From SHLJ01 sp041618535 (GTDB lineage: Bacteria > Bacteroidota > Bacteroidia > Flavobacteriales > Flavobacteriaceae): DNA of 23,116 nucleotides. The notes beneath the pieces are model-generated. The model worked only from the letters and a program-made list of their open reading frames with translations. It did no database searches and was not told the origin of the DNA. A program made the position numbers and the translations under genes. Numbering within the stretch: position 1 is the first letter of the stretch; each line of letters opens with the position of its first letter. The stretch is taken from assembly GCA_041618535.1 (NCBI GenBank), contig JBFKFP010000029.1, positions 1 to 23,116 on the forward strand. The letters run 5' to 3'. Below are positions 22,742-23,116 of the stretch, piece by piece.

Positions 22742-23116
22742 TCAGGTATAAATTGCGATAACTTTACGCCCGCCTGCGTCAACTGAGGCCCTGTACATGC
22801 CTTCCGTATTGAATGGCATGCATATATTTCCAAATCGGTCACAAGCTATCAGTCCCCCGTCCCCGTTTATTTTTTTTAACCTGGTGTGAATTACTTCATC
22901 AGTGGCCTGCTGTAAAGAATAGCCCTTATACTCCATCAGGCAAGACACATCATAGGCTGCAACACCACGAATAAAGAATTCTCCACTACCTGTGCAAGAG
23001 ACCGCACATGTAGTGTTATTGGCATAAGTGCCTGAACCTATTACAGGGCTGTCTCCAATCCTTCCATATTTCTTGTTGGTCATTCCACCGGTTGATGTGG
23101 CAGCTGCCAGATTGCC
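22742..23116 (-). CDS. Isoaspartyl peptidase/L-asparaginase, C-terminal part (5' end outside window)
   Basis: An Ntn-hydrolase of the plant-type asparaginase family; only the last 124 residues, within the beta subunit, are visible. The frame is open through the right edge: GNLAAATSTGGMTNKK directly continues to it, so the ATG inside at 23083 is not the start. Family features are GRIGDSPVIGSGTYANN (substrate-binding Arg and Asp), TGSGEFFIR (the isoaspartyl peptidase form of the TGxGE motif) and a GDGGLIACDRFGNICMPFNT ending. The nucleophile Thr should lie a few residues beyond the edge. Such enzymes hydrolyse beta-aspartyl dipeptides, the product of cyanophycinase next door, so it very likely completes cyanophycin breakdown to Asp and Arg. 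Confidence 0.92.
   Translation of the reverse strand, partial: GNLAAATSTGGMTNKKYGRIGDSPVIGSGTYANNTTCAVSCTGSGEFFIRGVAAYDVSCLMEYKGYSLQQATDEVIHTRLKKINGDGGLIACDRFGNICMPFNTEGMYRASVDAGGRKVIAIYT

Noticed and set aside
22742..23083. A short complete gene starting at the ATG at 23083.
   Set aside because: The frame is open and family-like (GNLAAATSTGG) up to the window edge, so this is the end of a longer gene.

Overview
The window reads as chromosome of a Bacteroidota bacterium, most likely family Flavobacteriaceae. The evidence: two promoters match the Bacteroidota sigma-factor pattern (TTTG or TTG, a spacer of about 19-21 bases, then TAnnTTTG); start codons have A-rich leaders rather than strong Shine-Dalgarno sequences; a SPOR-domain gene lies tail to tail with rimP-nusA-infB; and there are SPII-type lipoprotein glycosidases and a DUF2723 membrane protein. 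This placement rests on gene content and promoters, not on a phylogeny. No insertion sequence, prophage, CRISPR array, origin or rRNA was seen.

Layout. 1-4.8 kb: the 3' end of a SPOR-domain gene, a bidirectional terminator, then the translation/transcription operon rimP-nusA-infB on the minus strand, with a consensus promoter and a terminator-like hairpin in its leader. 4.8-5.9 kb: a tandem-domain universal stress protein, then tRNA-Gln(UUG) on the minus strand with its own promoter and terminator. 6.0-10.0 kb: a large DUF2723 (TMEM260-like) polytopic membrane protein, overlapped by 4 bases by a NodB-type polysaccharide deacetylase with a TTG start. 10.0-11.5 kb, minus strand: a thioredoxin-fold protein with no cysteine, and a membrane-anchored metallophosphoesterase. 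11.6-18.6 kb: a glycan-degradation block. A GH20 beta-N-acetylhexosaminidase lipoprotein abuts cutC on the minus strand. Divergent from it are a GH92 alpha-mannosidase-family lipoprotein and a glycosylasparaginase-type Ntn-hydrolase. 18.8-19.1 kb: a small exported protein of unknown function. 19.1-23.1 kb: cyanophycin synthetase (minus) divergent from cyanophycinase (plus), which meets, stop codon to stop codon, the 3' part of an isoaspartyl peptidase/asparaginase that runs off the window.

How the genes fit together. The GH20, GH92 and glycosylasparaginase genes cover removal of GlcNAc, removal of mannose and cleavage of the GlcNAc-Asn bond, so the block looks like periplasmic or outer-membrane breakdown of N-linked glycopeptides. 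No SusC/SusD pair or sugar transporter lies in the window. GH20 and GH92 carry what looks like the same two-domain C-terminal tail. The last three genes together encode synthesis and full breakdown of cyanophycin, the Arg/Asp storage polymer: CphA makes it, cyanophycinase cuts it to beta-Asp-Arg, and isoaspartyl peptidase splits the dipeptide. This is the most notable system here. It uses known families, so it is unusual in setting rather than new in chemistry.
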